Part shown: in pieces, positions 1-5,284 of the stretch
How the letters are laid out: each line of letters starts with the position of its first letter
Numbering within the stretch: position 1 is the first letter of the stretch
Origin: Zoogloeaceae bacterium
Lineage (GTDB): Bacteria; Pseudomonadota; Gammaproteobacteria; Burkholderiales; Rhodocyclaceae
DNA length: 6,617 bases
Direction of reading: 5' to 3'
Assembly: GCA_031267345.1 (NCBI GenBank)
Contig: JAIRZG010000011.1
Coordinates: 1 to 6,617 of the forward strand
Position numbers and translations under genes: made by a program
Notes under the pieces: generated by a model
What the model saw: only the letters and a program-made list of their open reading frames with translations
What the model was told of the DNA's origin: nothing
Databases searched by the model: none

Positions 1-378
1 GCGGGTGCCGCCGTCGGCCTGAAGCACGTCGCAATCCAGCGTAATCTGGCGCTCGCCCAACTGCGCGCAGTCGATGACGGCGCGCAGAGAACGGCCTATC
101 AGACGCTGGATTTCCTGGGTGCGCCCGCTTTGCCTGCCCTTGGCGGCTTCACGTGGGGAGCGGCTGTGTGTGGCGCGCGGCAACATGCCGTATTCCGCCG
201 TCACCCAGCCTTGTCCCTTGTCGCGCAGAAAAGGCGGGACGCCTTCTTCGACGCTGGCGGCGCACAGGATGCGGGTGTTGCCCATTTCGATCAGCGCCGA
301 ACCTTCGGCGTGGGCGGCGTAGTGGCGGATGAGGGTGACGGGGCGCAATTCATCGGCGGCGCGCTGGCTGGGACGCAT
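1..378 (-). CDS. rph: RNase PH, N-terminal 126 residues (cut by window edge)
   Basis: This is the N-terminal half of ribonuclease PH, a phosphorolytic 3'-5' exoribonuclease that trims tRNA 3' ends in the cytoplasm, using phosphate and releasing nucleoside diphosphates. The translation starts MRPSQRAADELRPVTL. It continues with the family hallmarks HAEGSALIEMGNTRILCAAS (about residues 23-42), GWVTAEYGMLPRATHSR (57-73) and GRTQEIQRLIGRSLRA (85-100, with R86 in the phosphate-binding site). The visible part ends in the conserved stretch DCDVLQADGGTR at residues 115-126, the second phosphate-binding segment. The family is about 238 residues, so roughly half lies outside the window. The start is set by AAGGAG 6 nt upstream, which overlaps the stop codon of the upstream phosphatase. 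It is probably the third gene of the kinase-phosphatase-rph operon. Nothing in the visible part looks damaged. Confidence 0.96.
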   Translation of the reverse strand, partial: MRPSQRAADELRPVTLIRHYAAHAEGSALIEMGNTRILCAASVEEGVPPFLRDKGQGWVTAEYGMLPRATHSRSPREAAKGRQSGRTQEIQRLIGRSLRAVIDCAQLGERQITLDCDVLQADGGTR

Positions 379-384
379 ACAGGA

Positions 385-391
385 CTCCTTA
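385..391 (-). promoter_or_regulatory. rph ribosome binding site overlapping the phosphatase stop codon
   Basis: On the minus strand the bases TAAGGAG contain both the phosphatase stop codon TAA (391-389) and the strong Shine-Dalgarno AAGGAG (390-385), 6 nt before the rph ATG. Ribosomes terminating on the phosphatase frame would sit on the rph initiation site, which favours translational coupling. The sequence is directly visible; the coupling is inferred. Confidence 0.8.
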
Positions 392-1306
392 TTTCTTGAA
401 GCTGACTTTATCAATGGCGGCGCGGATTTCGTTGATGGCGCGTTCGATTTCGGCGTCGGTGAGATCAGATTTGTGATTGGGATTGCGCCCGAATTCCTCC
501 ATGCGGGTAGTGAATTCGCTCGGCCCCATGCTCAGGGTGGAGACCGTGCTTTGCGAGCGTTCTTCGTAGTCTTCTTCCCAACGTACGGCGATCAGGGAAA
601 GGTTGTCACCCTGCGCGCCGCCCCATTCTTCGGCGTTGTCCATCATCTGCGAGGCGGACTGCACCAGATCGGGATGTTGCAGGGCTTGCGCCATGATGTC
701 GCCCGGCAGGACGCCCCAGATGCCGTCGGTGCACAGCACCACCAGATCGCCGGAATGGAGCGGCGTCTTGCGCGAGCATTCCACTTCCGGCGGATGCGAG
801 CCGCCCAGACAACTGTAAACCTTGTTGCGTTCCGGGTGAGTTTCCGCCTGTTCCCTTGAAATCACGCCTTCATCAACCAGCATCTGCACCTGCGAATGAT
901 CGCGGGTTTGGCCGACGACGCGCCCCTGATGGATCAGGTAGAGGCGGGAATCGCCCGCGTGCGCCCAGTAGGCGATGCTGTCCTGAATCACGCAGGCGAC
1001 AATGGTGGTGCGCGGCGAATCCTTGAGTCGGTGGGTTTCGGAGTAGGCGGAAATGGCGTTGTGCGCGTTGCCGATGTTTTTTTGCAGGAACCAGAACGGG
1101 TCTTCCAGCGTGGAGCGGGCTTCCTGCTGGAAGGCGCTGGCCAGGGTTTGCACGGCGATTTGCGCGGCGACTTCGCCGTAATAATGCCCGCCCATGCCAT
1201 CGGCAATAACCAGCAGGAGCGCGTCGCGCGAATAACTGTAGGCCAGACGGTCTTCGTTGTTCTTGCGTCCGCCGCGCCGACTTTCCTGATAAATGGTAAA
1301 TCTCAT
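389..1306 (-). CDS. PP2C-family Ser/Thr protein phosphatase (Stp/PrpC type), 305 aa
   Basis: This is a metal-dependent (Mn/Mg) cytosolic protein phosphatase of the bacterial PP2C family, expected to reverse phosphorylation by the kinase encoded just upstream. All core motifs are present: RKNNEDR (14-20), ADGMGGHYYGE (36-44, D37 metal ligand), SPRTTIVACV (98-107), HAGDSRLYL (116-124, D119), TRDHS (134-138), LCTDGIW (191-197, metal ligand D194) and GAQGDNLSLIAV (230-241, D234). The frame is open 98 codons further upstream, but that part lies inside the kinase gene. The ATG at 1306 is preferred because it gives MRFTIYQESRRGGRKNNED, the normal PP2C N-terminus, and overlaps the kinase stop as ATGA. 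After the catalytic core (about residue 245) there is a 60-residue tail: a Ser/Thr-rich stretch (251-268), then a polar, probably helical end. It lacks transmembrane segments. Confidence 0.93.
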   Translation of the reverse strand: MRFTIYQESRRGGRKNNEDRLAYSYSRDALLLVIADGMGGHYYGEVAAQIAVQTLASAFQQEARSTLEDPFWFLQKNIGNAHNAISAYSETHRLKDSPRTTIVACVIQDSIAYWAHAGDSRLYLIHQGRVVGQTRDHSQVQMLVDEGVISREQAETHPERNKVYSCLGGSHPPEVECSRKTPLHSGDLVVLCTDGIWGVLPGDIMAQALQHPDLVQSASQMMDNAEEWGGAQGDNLSLIAVRWEEDYEERSQSTVSTLSMGPSEFTTRMEEFGRNPNHKSDLTDAEIERAINEIRAAIDKVSFKK

Positions 1307-2241
1307 GATTTTCTGGCAAAGAGGCGCGCGAACCAGGAAGCGGGACGCGCGGGTTTGATGGGGAGCTTGCCGCTTTCCAGCAAGGCTTTTTGCAGGGCGA
1401 AGGCGCTCTGCGGACGGTACAGGTGATTGAGATTCAGACACCAGTCTATCGTTTCCAGCAGGTGATCCGAAAGCTGTCCTTCCCAACGCGCCATTGCCGG
1501 AATCAACTGATCCCGATCCATGCGAGCGTCCGCCGCCTGCGGCGTCACGCCTGACAGACAGGCGTACATGGAGGCGCCGACGCCGTAAATATCGCTCCAC
1601 GGTCCCAGATTCCGGCGTTCGCCATAATGCTCGGGCGAGGCGAATCCTGGCGTGTACATGGGTTTCAGGATAGGCGTATCGGAGGTCAGCGTTTGTCTTG
1701 CCGCGCCAAAATCCAGCAGTACCGGCGTGTTGTCCACGCGCAGATAGATGTTGGAAGGCTTGATGTCGAGGTGCAGGAGCTTGCTGCTGTGCACTACCCG
1801 CAATCCGTTCAGCATCCGCACGAACATTCCGCGAATGAAGCGTTCGGAAATATGTCCCAGATGTTTGTGGATGAATTCCTGCAGGGTGCGTCCCTGTTCG
1901 TATTTCATCACCATGTACACGGTGTCGTTGGCGCGGAAAAAGTTGATCACGCGCACCACGTTGGGATGCGAGAGGCTGGCGAGCGCCTTGCCTTCCTCAA
2001 AAAAACATTTCATGCCGTAGCGGAAAGCGCCCTGATGCTCGGTCTGGATGGCGGGTCTTACTTCTCCCGCGCCGCGCAACGCCAGACTGTTGGGCAGATA
2101 TTCCTTGATCGCCACTTCCTGTCCCGCCTGATCGTGCGCCAGATAGACAATGGAAAAACCGCCCAGGGAAAGCTGGCGGTCTATGGTGTACTCCTCAATC
2201 TGGAAACCGCCGGGTAAGGCGGCGTTGGCTTGTTGCCCCAT
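1303..2241 (-). CDS. PpkA-type Ser/Thr protein kinase, 312 aa
   Basis: This is a Hanks-type serine/threonine kinase that would phosphorylate proteins on Ser/Thr with ATP. Numbered from the ATG at 2241, visible motifs are the glycine loop LSLGGFSIVYLA (24-35), the VAIKEYLP lysine (K46), the catalytic loop LLHLDIKPSNIYL (D159, N164), LLDFGAA (D177), the FASPEHYG activation-segment end (E204), WSDIYGVG (D217) and the late Arg in LYRPQ (R276). The catalytic loop reads HLD, not HRD, so it is a non-RD kinase. The protein is essentially a bare kinase domain: no FHA, PASTA or transmembrane segment, only a basic tail (KPARPASWFARLFARKS). An ATG at 2322 is in frame, but it would place the likely promoter inside the gene and add sequence unlike the family, so 2241 was chosen. 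The Shine-Dalgarno is weak (TTGAGA). It overlaps the phosphatase by ATGA, indicating a coupled kinase-phosphatase pair. Substrates are unknown. Confidence 0.92.
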   Translation of the reverse strand: MGQQANAALPGGFQIEEYTIDRQLSLGGFSIVYLAHDQAGQEVAIKEYLPNSLALRGAGEVRPAIQTEHQGAFRYGMKCFFEEGKALASLSHPNVVRVINFFRANDTVYMVMKYEQGRTLQEFIHKHLGHISERFIRGMFVRMLNGLRVVHSSKLLHLDIKPSNIYLRVDNTPVLLDFGAARQTLTSDTPILKPMYTPGFASPEHYGERRNLGPWSDIYGVGASMYACLSGVTPQAADARMDRDQLIPAMARWEGQLSDHLLETIDWCLNLNHLYRPQSAFALQKALLESGKLPIKPARPASWFARLFARKS

Positions 2242-2280
2242 TGTTCTCAATATGGCAGGTATGATTGCGCTTTTCCCGCT

Positions 2281-2309
2281 ATTGTCCGGTCTTGCGCTCA
2301 GGCTGTAAA
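2281..2309 (-). promoter_or_regulatory. Candidate sigma70 promoter of the kinase-phosphatase-rph operon
   Basis: On the minus strand, TTTACA (2309-2304, 5 of 6 to the -35 consensus) is followed after exactly 17 nt by GACAAT (2286-2281, 4 of 6 to the -10 consensus). Transcription would begin near 2274, leaving a leader of about 33 nt before the kinase ATG. Location, spacing and direction fit; activity is inferred. Confidence 0.5.
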
Positions 2310-2338
2310 GTGTAATGGACATCGGGGTTTGTTCGACA

Positions 2339-2352
2339 GGGAAAATTTTCCC
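2339..2352. repeat. 14-bp perfect palindrome upstream of yicC (possible operator)
   Basis: GGGAAAATTTTCCC is a perfect 14-bp palindrome in the divergent intergenic region, 34 nt before the yicC start. It is flanked by CGAC (2334-2337) and GTCG (2353-2356), which extend the dyad apart from one extra A. With an AT-only centre and no loop it looks more like a dimeric-regulator binding site than a terminator. It lies upstream of the candidate kinase promoter and in the presumed yicC leader or promoter. No clear -35/-10 pair for yicC was found; TGTAAT at 2311-2316 could be a -10 but lacks a convincing -35. Confidence 0.45.
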
Positions 2353-2386
2353 GTCGTGTTTTTCTCGTTTTCAGGACGGATTGCCC

Positions 2387-3262
2387 ATGATCAACAGCAT
2401 GACCGGTTACGCTGCCCAGACCCGCCGTTTCACCAGCGGGCAATTGCATATGGAACTGAAAGGCGTCAATTCCCGCTTTTTGGATCTGCATTTTCGTCTC
2501 GCCGACGAACTACGCGCGGCGGAACCCGACCTGCGCGAGCAACTCACCGCCCGCCTGAAGCGCGGCAAGGTGGAATGTCGTTTGTACTTTACGCTGGAGC
2601 AAAAGGCGGGTGCGGCGGAAGTAGACCCGGCGGCGCTGGAAAAAATCCGCGCCATCCGCGATCTGGTGCGCGCGCATCTGCCGGAAGTCAGTCCGCTTTC
2701 GTTGGGCGACGTGCTACGCTGGCCTGCGTTATTGTGTGCCGAAAGTGTGGATGCGGACGCGCTTCAACCCGTGATTCAGGAATTGTTGCGCGCGACGCTG
2801 GATGAATTCAGCGCCGCGCGCGCGCGTGAAGGCGAAAAACTCGCCGCGCTCATTCTGGAGCGCGGACAGCAGATGCGCGCCATTTTGTCCCGCATCGCTC
2901 CCCTGATTCCCGCCGCGCAGACGGCCCTGAACGAAAAGCTGCGCCAACGTCTGGAGAACGCCGTCAGCGCCAGCGGCGTCAGCATCGACGGGAGCCGCAT
3001 CCTGCAAGAAGTCGCGCTGTTCGCCGCGCGCATCGATGTGGATGAAGAGCTTTCCCGTCTTGTCACGCATCTGGACGAACTGGAACGCATTTTCGCCACA
3101 GGCGGCGCGGTCGGCAAACGTCTGGATTTCCTGATGCAGGAATTGAACCGCGAAGCCAATACCCTCAGCGCCAAATCCGCCCTGACCGAAGTCACTCAAG
3201 CCGCGATGGAACTCAAGCTCCTGATCGAGCAGATGCGCGAACAGGCGCAGAATCTGGAATAA
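2387..3262 (+). CDS. yicC: YicC/YloC family endoribonuclease, 291 aa
   Basis: This is a member of the conserved YicC/YloC family, cytosolic proteins characterised as endoribonucleases and, in E. coli, linked to turnover of the small RNA RyhB. The N-terminus MINSMTGYA (1-9) matches the family start, followed by ELKGVNSRFLDLHFRL (23-38) and LRAAEPDLREQLTARLKRGKVE as separate blocks (42-63). The strongest signature is the C-terminal part: GKRLDFLMQELNREANTL (243-260) and LKLLIEQMREQAQNLE (276-291). The length is close to the roughly 290 residues usual for the family. An in-frame ATG at 2315 would add 24 unrelated residues; 2387 was preferred because of the family N-terminus and the upstream AGGACGGA. 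It is divergent from the kinase operon that includes rph. It leads a tight run with the adenylyltransferase gene, 3 nt downstream. Confidence 0.95.
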   Translation: MINSMTGYAAQTRRFTSGQLHMELKGVNSRFLDLHFRLADELRAAEPDLREQLTARLKRGKVECRLYFTLEQKAGAAEVDPAALEKIRAIRDLVRAHLPEVSPLSLGDVLRWPALLCAESVDADALQPVIQELLRATLDEFSAARAREGEKLAALILERGQQMRAILSRIAPLIPAAQTALNEKLRQRLENAVSASGVSIDGSRILQEVALFAARIDVDEELSRLVTHLDELERIFATGGAVGKRLDFLMQELNREANTLSAKSALTEVTQAAMELKLLIEQMREQAQNLE

Positions 3263-3265
3263 GTC

Positions 3266-3760
3266 ATGCCGATTTCATTTCCTCCGCCCGCCTTTGAATA
3301 CAAACTCTGTCCGCTGGACGCGCTGGCTCAACGCGCCGCCGCGCTGCCCGTCCCAAGGGTGTTTACCAATGGCTGTTTTGACGTGCTGCATCGGGGGCAT
3401 GTCAGTTATCTGGCGCAGGCGCGGGCGCTGGGCGCGTCGCTGATGGTGCTGGTCAATTCGGACGCTTCGGTCAGGCGTCAGGGCAAGGGCGCGGATCGCC
3501 CGATCAACCCGCTGGCGGATCGCATGGCGGTGCTGGCGGCGCTGGAATGCGTCAGCCTGGTCGGCTGGTTTGAGGAAGACACGCCATTGTCGCCCATCCT
3601 CGCCTGTCGTCCGGAGATTCTGGTCAAGGGCGGCGACTGGCCGATTGCGCGCATCGTCGGCGCGGAAGAAGTATTGGGCTGGGGCGGCCAAGTCCATGCC
3701 ATTCCATTTCTGCATTCCAATTCCACCACCACCCTGCTGGAAAAAATACGCGGTCAATAA
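3266..3760 (+). CDS. rfaE2: RfaE2/HldC-type D-glycero-beta-D-manno-heptose 1-phosphate adenylyltransferase, 164 aa
   Basis: This is a small cytidylyltransferase-fold enzyme, expected to adenylate D-glycero-beta-D-manno-heptose 1-phosphate with ATP, giving the ADP-heptose precursor for the lipopolysaccharide inner core. Motifs seen are FTNGCFDVLHRGHVSYL (33-49, with the nucleotide-binding HxGH at 42-45), LVNSDASVRR (62-71), DRPINPLADRMAVLAALE (77-94), FEEDTPL (102-108), LVKGGDW (119-125) and the C-terminal SNSTTTLLEKI (151-161). It is a stand-alone domain, unlike E. coli HldE where it is fused to the kinase half; no heptose kinase or epimerase gene is in the window. It starts 3 nt after yicC with GGAA as a modest ribosome site inside the yicC end. 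A different nucleotidyl-transfer substrate cannot be excluded, but the NSDASV and KGGDW context is typical of RfaE2. Confidence 0.9.
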   Translation: MPISFPPPAFEYKLCPLDALAQRAAALPVPRVFTNGCFDVLHRGHVSYLAQARALGASLMVLVNSDASVRRQGKGADRPINPLADRMAVLAALECVSLVGWFEEDTPLSPILACRPEILVKGGDWPIARIVGAEEVLGWGGQVHAIPFLHSNSTTTLLEKIRGQ

Positions 3761-3763
3761 ATC

Positions 3764-4864
3764 ATGTCCCTCACCCCCGAAGCCGTACAGACAGCCCTGC
3801 AATCCCTGATTGATCCCCTGACCGGCAAAGACTTGGCGCGCTGCGTCCAGCATTGCAATATCCACATCGAAGGCAGTATTGTCCGGCTGGACATCGAAAT
3901 GGGGTATCCGGTGAACGGCCTTCGGGACGAGCTGGCGGCGCGGGTGCGCGTCCACCTTGCCGCCTTGCCAGAGGTGAGCGCGGTAGAAGCGCGCGTGACG
4001 GGCAAAATCGCCGCCCATGCCACGCAATCGGGCGCGGTGGTAAAACGTTTGCCGGAGGTCAAAAACATCATCGCGGTCGCCTCCGGCAAGGGTGGCGTGG
4101 GCAAAAGCGCCACGGCGGTCAATCTGGCGCTGGCGCTGGCGGCGGAAGGCGCGCGGGCCGGATTGCTGGACGCGGATATTTATGGCCCTTCGCTGCCGCA
4201 GATGCTGGGTCTGGCCGGACAGCGCCCCGTACCGGAGGAAGGGTGGATGCGTCCGCTCATGGCCTGTGGCGTGCAGGTCATGTCCATCGGTTTTCTGGTG
4301 GAAGAAAATGCGCCAATCATCTGGCGCGGCCCGCTGGTGACGCGCGCCCTTTTCCAATTGCTGAACGAGACCCACTGGGACGCGCTGGATTATCTGCTGG
4401 TGGATATGCCGCCGGGAACGGGTGATGTGCAGCTTTCCCTAGCGCAGCAGGTTCCGGTCACGGGCGCGGTGATGGTGACGACGCCACAGGACATCGCCCT
4501 GCTGGACGTGCGGCGTGGCATCCGCATGTTTGAAAAGGTGGGAGTGCGGATTCTGGGCGTGGTGGAAAACATGAGTTTTTATGTCTGCCCGCATTGCGGA
4601 CAGGGCGAGGCCATTTTTGGCGTCGGCGGCAGTGAGCGGCTACGCGCGGAATTCGGCGTCGATTGTCTGGGCAAACTGCCGCTGGATACGCGCATCCGTG
4701 CGGCGGGCGACAGCGGCAAACCGCTCGTCGTCGATGCGCCAGACCACCCGACAACCCGCCTTTACCGCGACATCGCCCGCCAGATCGCAGGCAGAATCGC
4801 CGCCCTGCCCAAAGACATGCGCGCAAAATTCCCCAACATTGTCGTCGAACCCGCGCGGCAGTGA
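3764..4864 (+). CDS. mrp: Mrp/ApbC-type Fe-S cluster carrier ATPase, 366 aa
   Basis: This is a P-loop ATPase of the Mrp/ApbC/NBP35 family, which carries and hands over [4Fe-4S] clusters in the cytosol. Residues about 5-90 form the N-terminal MIP18-like (DUF59) domain. The ATPase domain follows, with IIAVASGKGGVGKSATAVN (102-120; deviant Walker A GKGGVGKS at 108-115), LLDADIYGPS (134-143), WRGPLV (187-192), LLVDMPPGTGDVQLSL (211-226) and TTPQDIALLD (239-248). The cluster-binding CxxC is YVCPHCG (C275, C278). The C-terminal stretch DMRAKFPNIVV is typical, while the last residues EPARQ are less so. The start is 3 nt after the upstream stop, with little Shine-Dalgarno, suggesting coupling. The stop TGA abuts a transposase remnant on the other strand with no spacer, and no terminator is visible. 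Confidence 0.96.
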   Translation: MSLTPEAVQTALQSLIDPLTGKDLARCVQHCNIHIEGSIVRLDIEMGYPVNGLRDELAARVRVHLAALPEVSAVEARVTGKIAAHATQSGAVVKRLPEVKNIIAVASGKGGVGKSATAVNLALALAAEGARAGLLDADIYGPSLPQMLGLAGQRPVPEEGWMRPLMACGVQVMSIGFLVEENAPIIWRGPLVTRALFQLLNETHWDALDYLLVDMPPGTGDVQLSLAQQVPVTGAVMVTTPQDIALLDVRRGIRMFEKVGVRILGVVENMSFYVCPHCGQGEAIFGVGGSERLRAEFGVDCLGKLPLDTRIRAAGDSGKPLVVDAPDHPTTRLYRDIARQIAGRIAALPKDMRAKFPNIVVEPARQ

Positions 4865-4867
4865 TCA

Positions 4868-5125
4868 AGAATCAGGACAAGCTGCCCGCAGATGGTTCAG
4901 GAAATCCAGACTGTTCGTTTCGCTCTGGTGATTGTAAATCCGCAGGAAAACCCAGCGACTGGCGCGGTCGATGGCGACAAAGAGATAGCGGCGGGTGATG
5001 GCCAACAGGTCATCCAGCGGCAATTCCAGCAGACGCCGCAGTTCGGTAACGATGATTTCCTGCGCGTTGGAGCGAAGCAGAGGATAGCGCGCCACTTGCG
5101 GACAAGCGCGATGACCCTGCGTCCG
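4868..5125 (-). pseudogene. IS481-like transposase remnant, both ends missing and internally deleted
   Basis: In the minus-strand frame that ends at 4865, two blocks resemble IS481-family DDE transposases. ELRRLLELPLDDLLAITR corresponds to the region just before the catalytic domain, and RYLFVAIDRASRWVFLRI comes from inside it. In intact relatives as I remember them, roughly 60 residues lie between these blocks, including the first catalytic Asp. Here they meet directly near 4990, so an in-frame deletion of about 180 bp is inferred. Similarity stops at about RAACP, next to the mrp stop, so the second Asp and the Glu are missing. Upstream of about 5125 the similarity fades into the tRNA promoter. 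The frame is open up to 5227, but that part is antisense to the tRNA. The protein, if made, would be catalytically dead. No terminal inverted repeats were recognised. Confidence 0.72.
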
Positions 5126-5145
5126 CAGACCTGCCAAACCTGCGT

Positions 5146-5174
5146 TTGACGGCATCCCGCAACTATGATTTAAT
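5146..5174 (+). promoter_or_regulatory. Sigma70 promoter of the tRNA-Val gene
   Basis: TTGACG (5146-5151) and TTTAAT (5169-5174) are each 5 of 6 to consensus and separated by 17 nt. The following GCGCGCC is a GC-rich discriminator of the kind found at stringently controlled stable-RNA promoters. The predicted start near 5181 leaves about 10 nt of 5' leader before the mature tRNA at 5191. An intact promoter implies the tRNA is still expressed after both insertions around it. Confidence 0.75.
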
Positions 5175-5190
5175 GCGCGCCTTTCGGAGC

Positions 5191-5267
5191 GGGTGGTTAG
5201 CTCAGTTGGTACGAGCACTGCCTTCACACGGCAGGGGTCACTGGTTCGAGTCCAGTACCACCCACCA
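5191..5267 (+). tRNA. tRNA-Val, anticodon CAC
   Basis: A full cloverleaf is visible. The acceptor stem GGGTGGT (5191-5197) pairs perfectly with ACCACCC (5257-5263), followed by discriminator A and encoded CCA (5265-5267). The D stem is GCTC/GAGC (5200-5203, 5213-5216). The anticodon stem CTGCC/GGCAG encloses the loop TTCACAC with anticodon CAC (5225-5227), which reads GUG valine codons. The T arm ACTGG-TTCGAGT-CCAGT is perfect (5240-5256). One oddity: the base directly 5' of the second D-stem strand (position 21, nearly always A) is C5212, as if a C were inserted in the D loop. It has its own promoter and serves as the insertion site of the element to its right. Confidence 0.96.
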
Positions 5268-5284
5268 AAAACGCCGCCAATGGT
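5240..5284. other. Presumed attachment site (element-chromosome junction) at the tRNA-Val 3' end
   Basis: The integrase stop lies 18 nt beyond the tRNA CCA, the usual geometry for a tyrosine recombinase that uses the T arm and 3' end of a tRNA gene as its crossover site. The tRNA is intact, as expected when the element carries a matching 3' portion. The second copy of this sequence is not in the window, so the exact core cannot be fixed. There is no terminator hairpin after the CCA, consistent with the native one having been displaced. Confidence 0.55.

Noticed and set aside
1307..1600. Upstream extension of the phosphatase frame by 98 codons
   Set aside because: It lies wholly inside the kinase gene in another frame and its translation is Arg-rich shadow sequence; the ATG at 1306 gives a standard PP2C N-terminus and an ATGA overlap.
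2242..2322. Longer kinase start at 2322
   Set aside because: The extra 27 residues do not resemble kinase sequence, and a good -35/-10 pair (2281-2309) lies within this stretch, pointing to the ATG at 2241.
2315..2386. Longer yicC start at 2315
   Set aside because: It would add 24 residues before the conserved MINSMTGYA and would place the palindrome inside the gene.
3275..4375. Minus-strand frame of 366 codons antisense to the adenylyltransferase and mrp genes
   Set aside because: It is rich in His, Arg and Gln and is the mirror of two strongly conserved genes; long antisense frames are common in GC-rich DNA.
5126..5227. N-terminal part of the transposase-remnant frame
   Set aside because: It is antisense to the tRNA and its promoter and shows no transposase similarity, so the remnant was limited to about 4868-5125.
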